DNA of 12,128 nucleotides from CAJQPP01 sp041747075 (GTDB taxonomy: Bacteria > Planctomycetota > Planctomycetia > Pirellulales > Pirellulaceae): assembly GCA_041747075.1 (NCBI GenBank), contig JBGTFW010000358.1, positions 1-12,128 on the forward strand, written 5' to 3'. Both the position numbers and the translations under genes were made by a program. Position 1 is the first letter of the stretch. Every line of letters begins with the position of its first letter. The notes beneath the pieces were generated by a model that saw only the letters and a list, made by a program, of their open reading frames with translations, was not told where the DNA came from and ran no database searches. Shown piece after piece: positions 6,428-12,128 of this stretch.

Positions 6428-7600
6428 TCATGTCGCTCCCTCAAAATGCGGTCCAATCGAACCCGTCATTTGTGCGGCCACGGTCTGGATCGCTTTGCCA
6501 GCCTCGCGGCAGTCGGCGAGTGTCACGTCGAGATGCGTGACGGCGCGGACGTGTCGCTCGCTGAAAGGAAGCATCCATACGCCCCGCTCCCGTAGCCGTC
6601 GGCAATACTCCCCGGCGACCGTCACACGCTCTCCGCCACGACCAACGCCGCTGCCGCCGCCTTCCTTGCCGACTCTTGTGCCGCCGCTGTTGCCATCTCC
6701 ACCTTTGTCGTCACTTTCGTCCTGGAACGATCGATCGTCGATCCGGAAAATGACGATGTTGGTGTCGACCTGGGCCGGTTCCAGCGCGAGACTCTCGCTT
6801 TGCCGCACTGACTCAGCAATGACCTGGGCGGCGGCGTGGTCATCGGCCAGACGGTCGATGTTGTTTTCCAGCGCGTAAAGCGCGCCGGCGGCGATGATCC
6901 CCGATTGCCTCATGCCCCCTCCAAAGAGCTTGCGGTGCCGCCGCATTTCGCCGATCCACTCCGTCCGCCCGACCAGCGCCGAACCAACCGGCGCACCCAG
7001 TCCTTTGCTAAAGCAAATACTGACGGTGTCGAAACCGCTCGCCCAGCGGTCGGCGGAGACTCCCGACGCGACGACAGCGTTGAAAAGCCGCGCACCGTCG
7101 AGGTGGGTCACCAGTCCGTTGCCGTGCGCCCAGGCACAAATTGCCTCAACGTCGGCCAATGGCAGGATGCGCCCGCCGCCGCGATTGTGAGTGTTTTCCA
7201 GACAGACGAGTCTCGTCCGTACGGCGTGTTCGTTATCGGGATTGATGAGTCCCTCGACATGCTCCAGTTTCAGCAGGTTCTCCGGGCCTTCGATGGTTCG
7301 CGCAACAACGCCGCTGAGCTGGGCGAATCCGCCCTGTTCGTACTTGTAGATGTGACAGCCCGCTTCGCAAATCAATTCATCGCCGGGCCGACAGTGCAAT
7401 CGCACCGCGACCTGGTTGGTCATTGTCCCCGACGGCATGAACATTGCCGACTCCTTGCCGAGCATCTCCGCGATCATGCGTTGCAACCGATCGACAGTCG
7501 GATCGACGTCAATCACGTCGTCGTTAACAGGTGCGGCGGCCATCTCCGCGCGCATCGCGTCGGAGGGTCGTGTGACCGTATCGCTTCGCAAGTCAATCAT
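6428..7600 (-). CDS. ltaE: low-specificity L-threonine aldolase / beta-eliminating lyase family
   Basis: PLP-dependent fold-type I enzyme expected to split L-threonine or allo-threonine into glycine and acetaldehyde. The N-terminus IDLRSDTVTRPSDAM, DDVIDVDPTVDRLQ (27-40), MFMPSGTMTNQVAV (53-66), HLDGARLFNA (166-175) and SICFSKGLGAPVGSALVG (194-211) match the family. Lys199 is the expected Schiff-base Lys, and VRAVTHLDVT lies near the C-terminus. At 390 residues it is about 40-50 longer than usual (about 335-350). The excess is a Gly/Asp/Ser-rich low-complexity insert at about 291-325 (DNA about 6626-6730), between the TNIVIFRID strand and the final ERGVWMLPF domain. The ATG at 7600 puts DLRSDTVT at the usual distance; no strong Shine-Dalgarno is seen. 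The leader contains a long hairpin (7626-7686). The exact substrate among small hydroxy amino acids is not certain. Confidence 0.92.
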   Translation of the reverse strand: MIDLRSDTVTRPSDAMRAEMAAAPVNDDVIDVDPTVDRLQRMIAEMLGKESAMFMPSGTMTNQVAVRLHCRPGDELICEAGCHIYKYEQGGFAQLSGVVARTIEGPENLLKLEHVEGLINPDNEHAVRTRLVCLENTHNRGGGRILPLADVEAICAWAHGNGLVTHLDGARLFNAVVASGVSADRWASGFDTVSICFSKGLGAPVGSALVGRTEWIGEMRRHRKLFGGGMRQSGIIAAGALYALENNIDRLADDHAAAQVIAESVRQSESLALEPAQVDTNIVIFRIDDRSFQDESDDKGGDGNSGGTRVGKEGGGSGVGRGGERVTVAGEYCRRLRERGVWMLPFSERHVRAVTHLDVTLADCREAGKAIQTVAAQMTGSIGPHFEGAT

Positions 7601-7625
7601 GAGTCATATACAACCAGTTGGCGGC

Positions 7626-7686
7626 GGCACTCGGTGACGCCGGTGGCGTGCGGTCATTTCCCCGGCACGCCCGGTCACGGAGTGCC
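7626..7686. repeat. long near-perfect stem-loop in the threonine aldolase leader
   Basis: On the + strand GGCACTCGGTGAC (7626-7638) pairs with GTCACGGAGTGCC (7674-7686) at 12 of 13 positions. The inner part adds CGG (7641-7643) with CCG (7671-7673) and GCGTGC (7646-7651) with GCACGC (7665-7670), leaving a 13-base loop. That is about 21 base pairs in 61 bases. It lies between galE and the ATG at 7600 on the minus strand and is followed by no T-run, so it does not look like an intrinsic terminator. It could be a REP-like repeat or a structured 5' leader. Confidence 0.7.
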
Positions 7687-7702
7687 CGGCCCACAACGAT
7701 CC

Positions 7703-7708
7703 ATTGTA
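7703..7708 (-). promoter_or_regulatory. candidate -10 box for the threonine aldolase gene
   Basis: The minus strand reads TACAAT (5 of 6 to TATAAT) at 7708-7703. The best -35 match, GTGACT, is 19 bases upstream, which is long. A start near 7696 would give a leader of about 96 bases that includes the complete hairpin at 7626-7686. Weak evidence. Confidence 0.22.
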
Positions 7709-7790
7709 GTCCGCTTGTGATTCGTGTAGTCACGGTGGTGATCGTTTGCCCCACGCCGAAAGAGGACGACAGCGGGAAGCAGCGGGAGGC

Positions 7791-8825
7791 CTAACGGGCA
7801 GCGACGGCGCGGTATCCGTCAGGGTTTTTCGATTGCCAGCGCCATGTGTCGGCGCACATTTCGTCCAGTCCGCGAGCCGCGCTCCAGCCCAGTTCACTTT
7901 CGGCGAGTGCCGGGTCGGCGTAGCATTCGGCAATGTCGCCCGGCCGGCGATCGACGATATCGAAGGGAATTTCCCGACCGCTGGCCTTTTCAAAAGCGCG
8001 GACGACCTCGAGCACGCTGTAGCCGCGTCCCGTTCCGAGATTGTACACGACGATGCCGGGGTTTTCGGCCAGCTTGTTCAACGCCGCAAGGTGCCCGATC
8101 GCCAGATCGACGACGTGAATATAGTCGCGGATTCCCGTGCCATCCGGTGTCTCGTAATCGCCGCCAAAGACGCGCAGACGTTTCAGCTTCCCGACAGCGA
8201 CCTGCGCGACATACGGAAGCAGGTTATTAGGGACGCCCGACGGGTCCTCGCCGATGTCACCGGAGGGATGCGCGCCGACAGGATTGAAATACCGCAACAA
8301 GGCGACGTTAAGGTCCGGCCATGACGCCTGCCAGTCGTGGAGCACGAACTCCATCACCAGCTTGGACCGCCCGTACGGATTGGTGATTTCGGTGATTGGC
8401 GTTTCGGCGGTCTCGCGAAGCGGCAGTTCCCTTGCCAGTCCGTAAACGGTAGCGCTAGAACTGAATACGAGGTTCCTGACGCCATGTTGTTGCATGGCGT
8501 GGCAGAGATTGATCGTGCCGGTGATGTTGTTGTCGAAGTAGCGCAGCGGCTCGGCGACGCTTTCACCCACTGCCTTGAGTGCCGCGAAATGAATGACTGC
8601 ATCGAACGTCGCGCTGTCAAAGACACCGTTGAGGGCCTCGCGATCGAGCAAGTCGACCCGGTGAAACTCGAGGGACTCGCCCGCCAGTTCCTCGACGCGT
8701 CGCAGCACCAACTCGCTGCTGTTGGCCAGGTTATCGACGACCGTGACATGGTGACCGGCCATCAGCAGTTCAAGTGCGGTATGGCTGCCAATGTATCCGG
8801 CGCCTCCGGTGACCAGTATCTTCAT
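7791..8825 (-). CDS. galE: UDP-glucose 4-epimerase
   Basis: Extended short-chain dehydrogenase/reductase that interconverts UDP-glucose and UDP-galactose with tightly bound NAD, feeding the Leloir pathway and cell-surface glycans. At 344 residues it is near E. coli GalE (338). The NAD-binding GGAGYIGS is at 7-14 and DNL at 31-33. FSSSATVYG has Ser124, and NPYGRSK has Tyr151 and Lys155, the catalytic Ser/Tyr/Lys set. RYFNPVGAHPSG (178-189) and GTGIRDYIHVVDLA (229-242) are typical substrate-domain segments. The ATG at 8825 starts directly at the MKILVTGG strand. A weak GGGG precedes it. It is divergent from cydA, and the 238 bases between them hold a degenerate REP-like element. A UDP-GlcNAc epimerase activity cannot be excluded. 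Confidence 0.95.
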   Translation of the reverse strand: MKILVTGGAGYIGSHTALELLMAGHHVTVVDNLANSSELVLRRVEELAGESLEFHRVDLLDREALNGVFDSATFDAVIHFAALKAVGESVAEPLRYFDNNITGTINLCHAMQQHGVRNLVFSSSATVYGLARELPLRETAETPITEITNPYGRSKLVMEFVLHDWQASWPDLNVALLRYFNPVGAHPSGDIGEDPSGVPNNLLPYVAQVAVGKLKRLRVFGGDYETPDGTGIRDYIHVVDLAIGHLAALNKLAENPGIVVYNLGTGRGYSVLEVVRAFEKASGREIPFDIVDRRPGDIAECYADPALAESELGWSAARGLDEMCADTWRWQSKNPDGYRAVAAR

Positions 8826-8840
8826 GAAAACCCCGAAAAG

Positions 8841-8902
8841 TGACGTAAGACGGATATCGCCGATTCCGATTGTGTCTGAAAATGGGTGTTACGCCTACGT
8901 CA
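8841..8902. promoter_or_regulatory. TGACGTA ... TACGTCA inverted pair upstream of galE
   Basis: TGACGTA (8841-8847) and its exact reverse complement TACGTCA (8896-8902) flank 48 bases in the likely galE promoter region. The second copy overlaps the first GTCATC of the REP-like element, so it may be coincidental. Possible paired regulator sites; weak. Confidence 0.2.
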
Positions 8903-8957
8903 TCTCCGCGGCGTGTCATCCCCGCCGCGCGTCATCCCCCCGCGACGGCGTGGACCC
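8899..8957. repeat. degenerate REP-like element, second copy in the window
   Basis: GTCATC starts at 8899, 8915 and 8931, an exact 16-base period. Each is followed by a C/G-rich stretch (TCCGCGGCGT, CCCGCCGCGC, CCCCCGCGAC), and the element ends in GGCGTGGACCC. This repeats the layout of the array at 5961-6055, half-units then a closing hairpin ending GGACCC, but with a shorter period and a decayed stem. It lies between galE and cydA. Confidence 0.65.
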
Positions 8958-9022
8958 GGGAAGGGCCGCGTTGAAGCGACTGCCTGCGACAATTTGCCGC
9001 GCTCGATCGAGTGTCGAGGATT

Positions 9023-9028
9023 TACAAT
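9023..9028 (+). promoter_or_regulatory. candidate -10 box for cydAB
   Basis: TACAAT (5 of 6) lies about 36 bases upstream of the chosen cydA start. There is no convincing -35 box at 16-18 bases; TTGCCG at 8995-9000 is 22 bases away. Position fits an operon promoter, but the evidence is slight. Confidence 0.25.
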
Positions 9029-9063
9029 GACGGAAAACCACTGATCGAGTCGAGTTGCCCCCC

Positions 9064-10398
9064 GTGAATTCCTGGTGCCTGATCGCTGAAACGACTTCCG
9101 ACCTGCTGGCGGCGCGGCTGCAAATGGCGTTCACGCTGGGGTCGCACATCATCCTCGCGTGCCTGGGAGTCGGACTGCCCCTGATGATGTTTGCGGCGGA
9201 AGGACTTTCCCTCCGCGGCGATCCGCTTTGGCGCGAACTGGCGCGGCGCTGGTCGCGGGCCTTTCTTGTACTGTTTGCCGTTGGTGCCGTTTCAGGAACC
9301 GTTCTCTCATTCGAGCTGGGACTGTTGTGGCCCGCCTTCATGGGGACGTGGGGAGCCGTCATCGGGTTGCCGTTTACCCTCGAGGGGTTCGCGTTTTTCA
9401 TCGAAGCGATTTTCGCCGGCATTTATCTGTACGGATGGGACCGGCTCTCGCCGCGCGTTCACTGGCTAACCGCCATCCCCATTGCCGTCTCCGGTGCCGC
9501 CTCGGCGTGGTTTGTCGTGACCGCGAACGCCTGGATGAACGCGCCGCGGGGTTTTAAATTGGTCAATGATCGGGTCGTGGATGCCGATCCGATTGCCGCC
9601 ATGCTCAATCCGGCGACCGGCGCGCAGACGACGCACATGATCCTCGCGGCGTACATGGTCAGCGGTTTTCTCGTCGCGTCGTATTATTCATGGCGGATGG
9701 TTCGCGGCGATTCGAGTCTCTATGTACGGCGCGCCCTGATGCTCGGTTTGGCGTTGGGCTGTCTCGCAACGCCTTTCCAGATTTGGTCCGGCGACTGGTG
9801 CGCTAAAGTCGTCGCGCGGACACAGCCCGCCAAGTTCGCCTCGATGGAGGCGACTTTTGAGACGCAGACCCATGCACCGCTGCACATTGGGGGAATTCCC
9901 GATGAAGGCGCGGAAACGGTTCACTATTCCATCAAGATTCCGGGTTTGCTTTCCTTTCTGGCCCACGGAGACTTCGGTGCCGAGATCACCGGGCTGGAAG
10001 AGTTTCGCGAGGAAGACCGGCCGCCCGTCGCCGTCGTGCATATTGCATTCCAGGTGATGGTTGGTCTGGGGTTTTTTCTGCTGCTACTTTCTGTCTGGAC
10101 GCTGGGTCGCGTGGTCCTCCGACGACCGCTCTATGGCTCAAGGAGTTTTCTTTGCGCCGTGATTGCCAGCGGCCCGGCGGCGGTCGTGGCGATGGAGTCC
10201 GGATGGGTCGTCACGGAAGTCGGCCGACAACCATGGATCGTTTACGGACAAATGCGAACGGTCGACGCGGTGACCGGAGCAAGCGGTTTGTGGGTTTTGC
10301 TTTCTGTAACCGTCACGATTTATGCCGTGTTGCTGGTCGGCGCGGTGCTTTCCCTCCAGTATCTTGCCCGCCAGCCGAGGTCTCTCGATGCCGCCTGA
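9064..10398 (+). CDS. cydA: cytochrome bd-type quinol oxidase subunit I
   Basis: Membrane subunit carrying the hemes and quinol site of a bd oxidase, which reduces O2 to water with electrons from quinol. The protein is 444 residues from this start. His28 in ARLQMAFTLGSH matches the high-spin heme His. LEGFAFFIEAIFAGIYLYGWDR (106-127) holds the conserved Glu pair (107, 114). His191 and Met397 (VYGQMRT) fit the b558 ligands. QPAKFASME (Lys257, Glu262) matches the quinol-site Lys/Glu. About nine hydrophobic segments are seen. The Q loop is short, as in the cyanide-insensitive CioA/short-Q-loop class. Start choice is uncertain: GTG 9064 is preferred over TTG 9055, and neither has a good Shine-Dalgarno. 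The end overlaps cydB by 11 bases. Confidence 0.93.
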   Translation: MNSWCLIAETTSDLLAARLQMAFTLGSHIILACLGVGLPLMMFAAEGLSLRGDPLWRELARRWSRAFLVLFAVGAVSGTVLSFELGLLWPAFMGTWGAVIGLPFTLEGFAFFIEAIFAGIYLYGWDRLSPRVHWLTAIPIAVSGAASAWFVVTANAWMNAPRGFKLVNDRVVDADPIAAMLNPATGAQTTHMILAAYMVSGFLVASYYSWRMVRGDSSLYVRRALMLGLALGCLATPFQIWSGDWCAKVVARTQPAKFASMEATFETQTHAPLHIGGIPDEGAETVHYSIKIPGLLSFLAHGDFGAEITGLEEFREEDRPPVAVVHIAFQVMVGLGFFLLLLSVWTLGRVVLRRPLYGSRSFLCAVIASGPAAVVAMESGWVVTEVGRQPWIVYGQMRTVDAVTGASGLWVLLSVTVTIYAVLLVGAVLSLQYLARQPRSLDAA

Positions 10399-11401
10399 GT
10401 TGCTCATGCTGGGCACCGCGCTGTTGGCCCTTTCGGCTTACGCGATCTTTGGCGGCGCGGATTTTGGCGCGGGCGTATGGGATGTGCTCACGCGTCGTCG
10501 CCGCTCGCCTTCGGAAAGGGAACTGATCTATCATGCGATCGGTCCCGTCTGGGAAGCCAATCACGTCTGGCTGATTTTTGTATTGATGATCCTCTGGAGC
10601 GCGTTTCCCTCCGCCTTTGCCGGAATGTGCCGGGTCGTTATGCTGCCGCTTTTGCTGACGCTGGTGGGGATCATTTTTCGCGGCGCGGCCTATGCCTTTC
10701 GATCGATTTACGAACAGGTTCCCGGTTCGCGCCAGCGATGGGAAGTGATTTTTTCGTCGGCGTCGATTGCCGCCCCCTTTTTCATGGGAGCCGCCATCGG
10801 AACGATTGCCGGCGACAACCCGGAAGTGACGGCTGACGGAAGTTTTCATGGCGACTGGCTGACGGGCTGGATTCGGCCTGAATCGATTTACTTTGGCGCG
10901 TTCGCGGTCGGCATTTGTGCATTCATGGCCGCGGTTTTTCTCAATCGCGAAACGTCGCTCAATGGCGATGTGGAATTGAGCGAGCGTTGGCAACGCCGGG
11001 CGTTATGGTCGGGCGTGATCACGGGCGCGATGGCAATGGGCGGCCTCGTTGCGGCGTGGCTGGCGATGCCTGAATTGTGGAAAGGAATGCTCCGCATCGG
11101 GTGGATCGCGGTCGCCGCGTCGATGGTGTGCGGACTGGCGACAATTCTGCTGGTTCGCGCGGGTCGCGCCAGTCTCGCGGCCGCAACCGCTTGTATCACG
11201 GTCGCGGCGGTGTTGGCCGGTTGGGGACTGAGTCAATACCCGTTGCTCGTTGCCCCGAACGTGACGATTGCGGGATCGGCGGCGCCCGACCGGGTGCAAT
11301 GGATTCTGCTCGTTTCGATTGCGATTGGAATGTCCCTGGTCGCCCCGTCACTGTGGTGGTTGCTGCGGGTATTCAAGAGTCAGGAGACCGGCGACGGCTA
11401 A
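10388..11401 (+). CDS. cydB: cytochrome bd-type quinol oxidase subunit II
   Basis: Second integral membrane subunit of the bd oxidase, 337 residues (family about 330-380). The N-terminus ELLMLGTALLALSAYAIFGGADFGAGVWDVL and the following GPVWEANHVWLIFVLMILWSAFP are diagnostic of CydB. GDWLTGWIRPESIYFGAFAVGICAF and several further hydrophobic helices follow. The ATG at 10388 is chosen because GAGG (10377-10380) lies seven bases upstream and because the first helix starts there; an in-frame ATG at 10322 would lie deep in cydA. The 11-base overlap with cydA implies translational coupling and one mRNA. No cydX-like mini-gene and no cydCD follow in the window. Confidence 0.94.
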   Translation: MPPELLMLGTALLALSAYAIFGGADFGAGVWDVLTRRRRSPSERELIYHAIGPVWEANHVWLIFVLMILWSAFPSAFAGMCRVVMLPLLLTLVGIIFRGAAYAFRSIYEQVPGSRQRWEVIFSSASIAAPFFMGAAIGTIAGDNPEVTADGSFHGDWLTGWIRPESIYFGAFAVGICAFMAAVFLNRETSLNGDVELSERWQRRALWSGVITGAMAMGGLVAAWLAMPELWKGMLRIGWIAVAASMVCGLATILLVRAGRASLAAATACITVAAVLAGWGLSQYPLLVAPNVTIAGSAAPDRVQWILLVSIAIGMSLVAPSLWWLLRVFKSQETGDG

Positions 11402-11470
11402 AACCAATTGGTTGTAGGTGGGGCAAGCTGCCAGCTTGCCGAACCTGCCTAAGCTACCAGCTTGCCGAAT
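11402..11470. repeat. palindromic repeat GGCAAGCTGCCAGCTTGCC plus a second half copy
   Basis: Directly after the cydB stop come a 12-bp palindrome, AACCAATTGGTT (11402-11413), then GGCAAGCTGCCAGCTTGCC (11422-11440), with 9-bp arms around one central C. CCAGCTTGCCGAA occurs at 11431-11443 and again at 11457-11469, a 26-base period, so a decayed second unit follows. It has no T-run and is not a typical terminator, though the hairpin could stabilise the cydAB mRNA end. The stop codon of the next, convergent gene lies inside it. Confidence 0.75.
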
Positions 11471-11973
11471 CCAGGATGCTTGGCAACAACGGGAAGCTCG
11501 AGCGATGTTGAAGCAACTCCTGACGGTTGTCTGAAGGGCCGCAAGCTGTCGTCGTCGTTGTAAAGAATGATTCCAGCTTGCTGGAAATACTCGACGGGAT
11601 CGAACCCGGCAACAACGGTCTCGATCTGAAAATCGATGTCGTCATCCAGCGGATTGTCGACAAGATAAATGTTCTTCGGAAAGCGTCCCTGGGCGCGGGG
11701 ATCGGTTACGGTGTCCCCGGCGATCGAACCGCACTGGGTGGTAATCGTCAACTGTCCCGGATGCGCGGTCAAGGAAGCATGCGAATCATCCGGGCGAAGC
11801 ACATTCCAGGGAATCAGCTCTATGCCGTCGAACTCGTCGAGCAGATCAACGCTCATCGCGGTTCGCGGGGGCAATTGTTCGGCACGTTCACGCTGGGCGA
11901 ACGCATTGCCCGCGAGACCGAGCGACAGGCCGAAAGCCATGACTATCGAGTTATGATATGAAGGCGTTTGCAT
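11449..11973 (-). CDS. secreted DUF1349/laminin-G-like domain protein, 3'-truncated
   Basis: A 174-residue frame. MQTPSYHNS plus a hydrophobic core (IVMAFGLSLGLAG) and AFA-Q give a clean signal peptide, cleaved after about residue 26. The mature part starts a concanavalin-like beta-sandwich: DEFDG, then PGQLTITTQCGSIAGD, NIYLVDNPLDDDIDFQIET, and FQQAGIILYNDDDS. In proteins of this type, which I associate with planctomycetes, NDDD(N/S) is followed by YLK/YVK and further strands. Here it changes to LRPFRQPSG... and stops after about 30 residues inside a palindromic repeat. The carbohydrate-binding-like domain is thus incomplete and the gene is probably broken. The ATG at 11973 is preferred over GTG 12000 because the signal peptide starts there; an A10/T10 run (11979-11988) lies between them. 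Confidence 0.6.
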   Translation of the reverse strand: MQTPSYHNSIVMAFGLSLGLAGNAFAQRERAEQLPPRTAMSVDLLDEFDGIELIPWNVLRPDDSHASLTAHPGQLTITTQCGSIAGDTVTDPRAQGRFPKNIYLVDNPLDDDIDFQIETVVAGFDPVEYFQQAGIILYNDDDSLRPFRQPSGVASTSLELPVVAKHPGFGKLVA

Positions 11974-12000
11974 TGCCCAAAAAAAAAAGGAAGGGTCCAC

Positions 12001-12128
12001 GGATTTCGCGGATTTTCGCAGAAGTTCACTCGCTTGCGATTCTTTTATTGCCGTATGTCGTTCACTCGCTTGTGCTCTTGCGCTTCGGACTCGTAGTGTC
12101 TCACGCTTGGCGTTGTCGAACTAGTAGC
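12001..12128. repeat. repeat-like right end of the window
   Basis: No gene is seen. GTTCACTCGCTTG occurs at 12024-12036 and again at 12060-12072, a 36-base direct repeat. TGCGCTTCGGACTCGTA at 12079-12095 matches 1526-1542 at 16 of 17 positions. This looks like dispersed intergenic repeat material, cut by the window edge. Confidence 0.45.

Noticed and set aside
6836..7720. 294-residue + strand open frame
   Set aside because: It is antisense to the threonine aldolase gene and its leader, with no family signature.
3223..8825. The idea that the minus-strand block is one new functional system
   Set aside because: The genes (galE, threonine aldolase, citrate synthase, sulfotransferase, small membrane protein) belong to unrelated pathways, are separated by gaps of about 80-430 bases with repeats, and show no shared signal.
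10322..10387. Earlier in-frame ATG for cydB
   Set aside because: It lies 77 bases inside cydA and adds a non-family segment; ATG 10388 has GAGG at seven bases.

Overview
The window looks like a piece of a planctomycete chromosome of the Pirellula/Rhodopirellula kind. This is an inference from gene content and sequence style, with no database search. The pointers are the GC-rich coding style, a GluRS with a planctomycete-like variant of the HLSNTPRQ region and a KLSKR loop, a Ser/Thr/Pro-rich lipoprotein, a truncated secreted laminin-G/DUF1349-like protein of a type I associate with planctomycetes, and several REP-like palindromes between genes.

Layout. The left end is on the + strand: the last codons of a gene that is probably xseA (1-111), a lipoprotein gene (240-1259), a 383-base gap with a perfect inverted repeat, and gltX (1643-3226). 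A block of six minus-strand features follows. Read in their own direction from 8825 down to 3223 they are galE (UDP-glucose 4-epimerase), a low-specificity threonine aldolase with a Gly/Asp-rich insert, a 5'-truncated Uma2-family remnant, gltA (citrate synthase), a small secreted or membrane-anchored protein, and a sulfotransferase-family protein whose stop codon overlaps that of gltX. The + strand resumes with cydA-cydB (9064-11401), a bd-type quinol oxidase operon with overlapping genes. The right end holds a convergent, 3'-truncated secreted-protein gene (11449-11973) and 128 bases of repeat-like sequence.

How the genes relate. Apart from cydA-cydB there is no obvious pathway cluster. gltA (TCA cycle entry) and cydAB (terminal oxidation of quinol) are both central energy metabolism, but they are far apart and on opposite strands. 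The rest are housekeeping or sugar-nucleotide functions. I see no defence system, prophage, CRISPR array, tRNA, rRNA or intact transposon.

The more unusual material is outside or at the edges of genes. There are two copies of a REP-like element (5961-6055 and 8899-8957), each built as repeated half-units followed by a hairpin or degenerate hairpin. A 38-bp interrupted palindrome sits exactly where the Uma2 remnant meets the threonine aldolase stop. A long near-perfect hairpin lies in the leader of the threonine aldolase gene. Another palindromic repeat contains the stop codon of the truncated secreted-protein gene. gltX and the sulfotransferase gene converge with no space between them, and the only terminator-like hairpin for gltX is beyond the sulfotransferase start. 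I found no convincing new multi-gene system.
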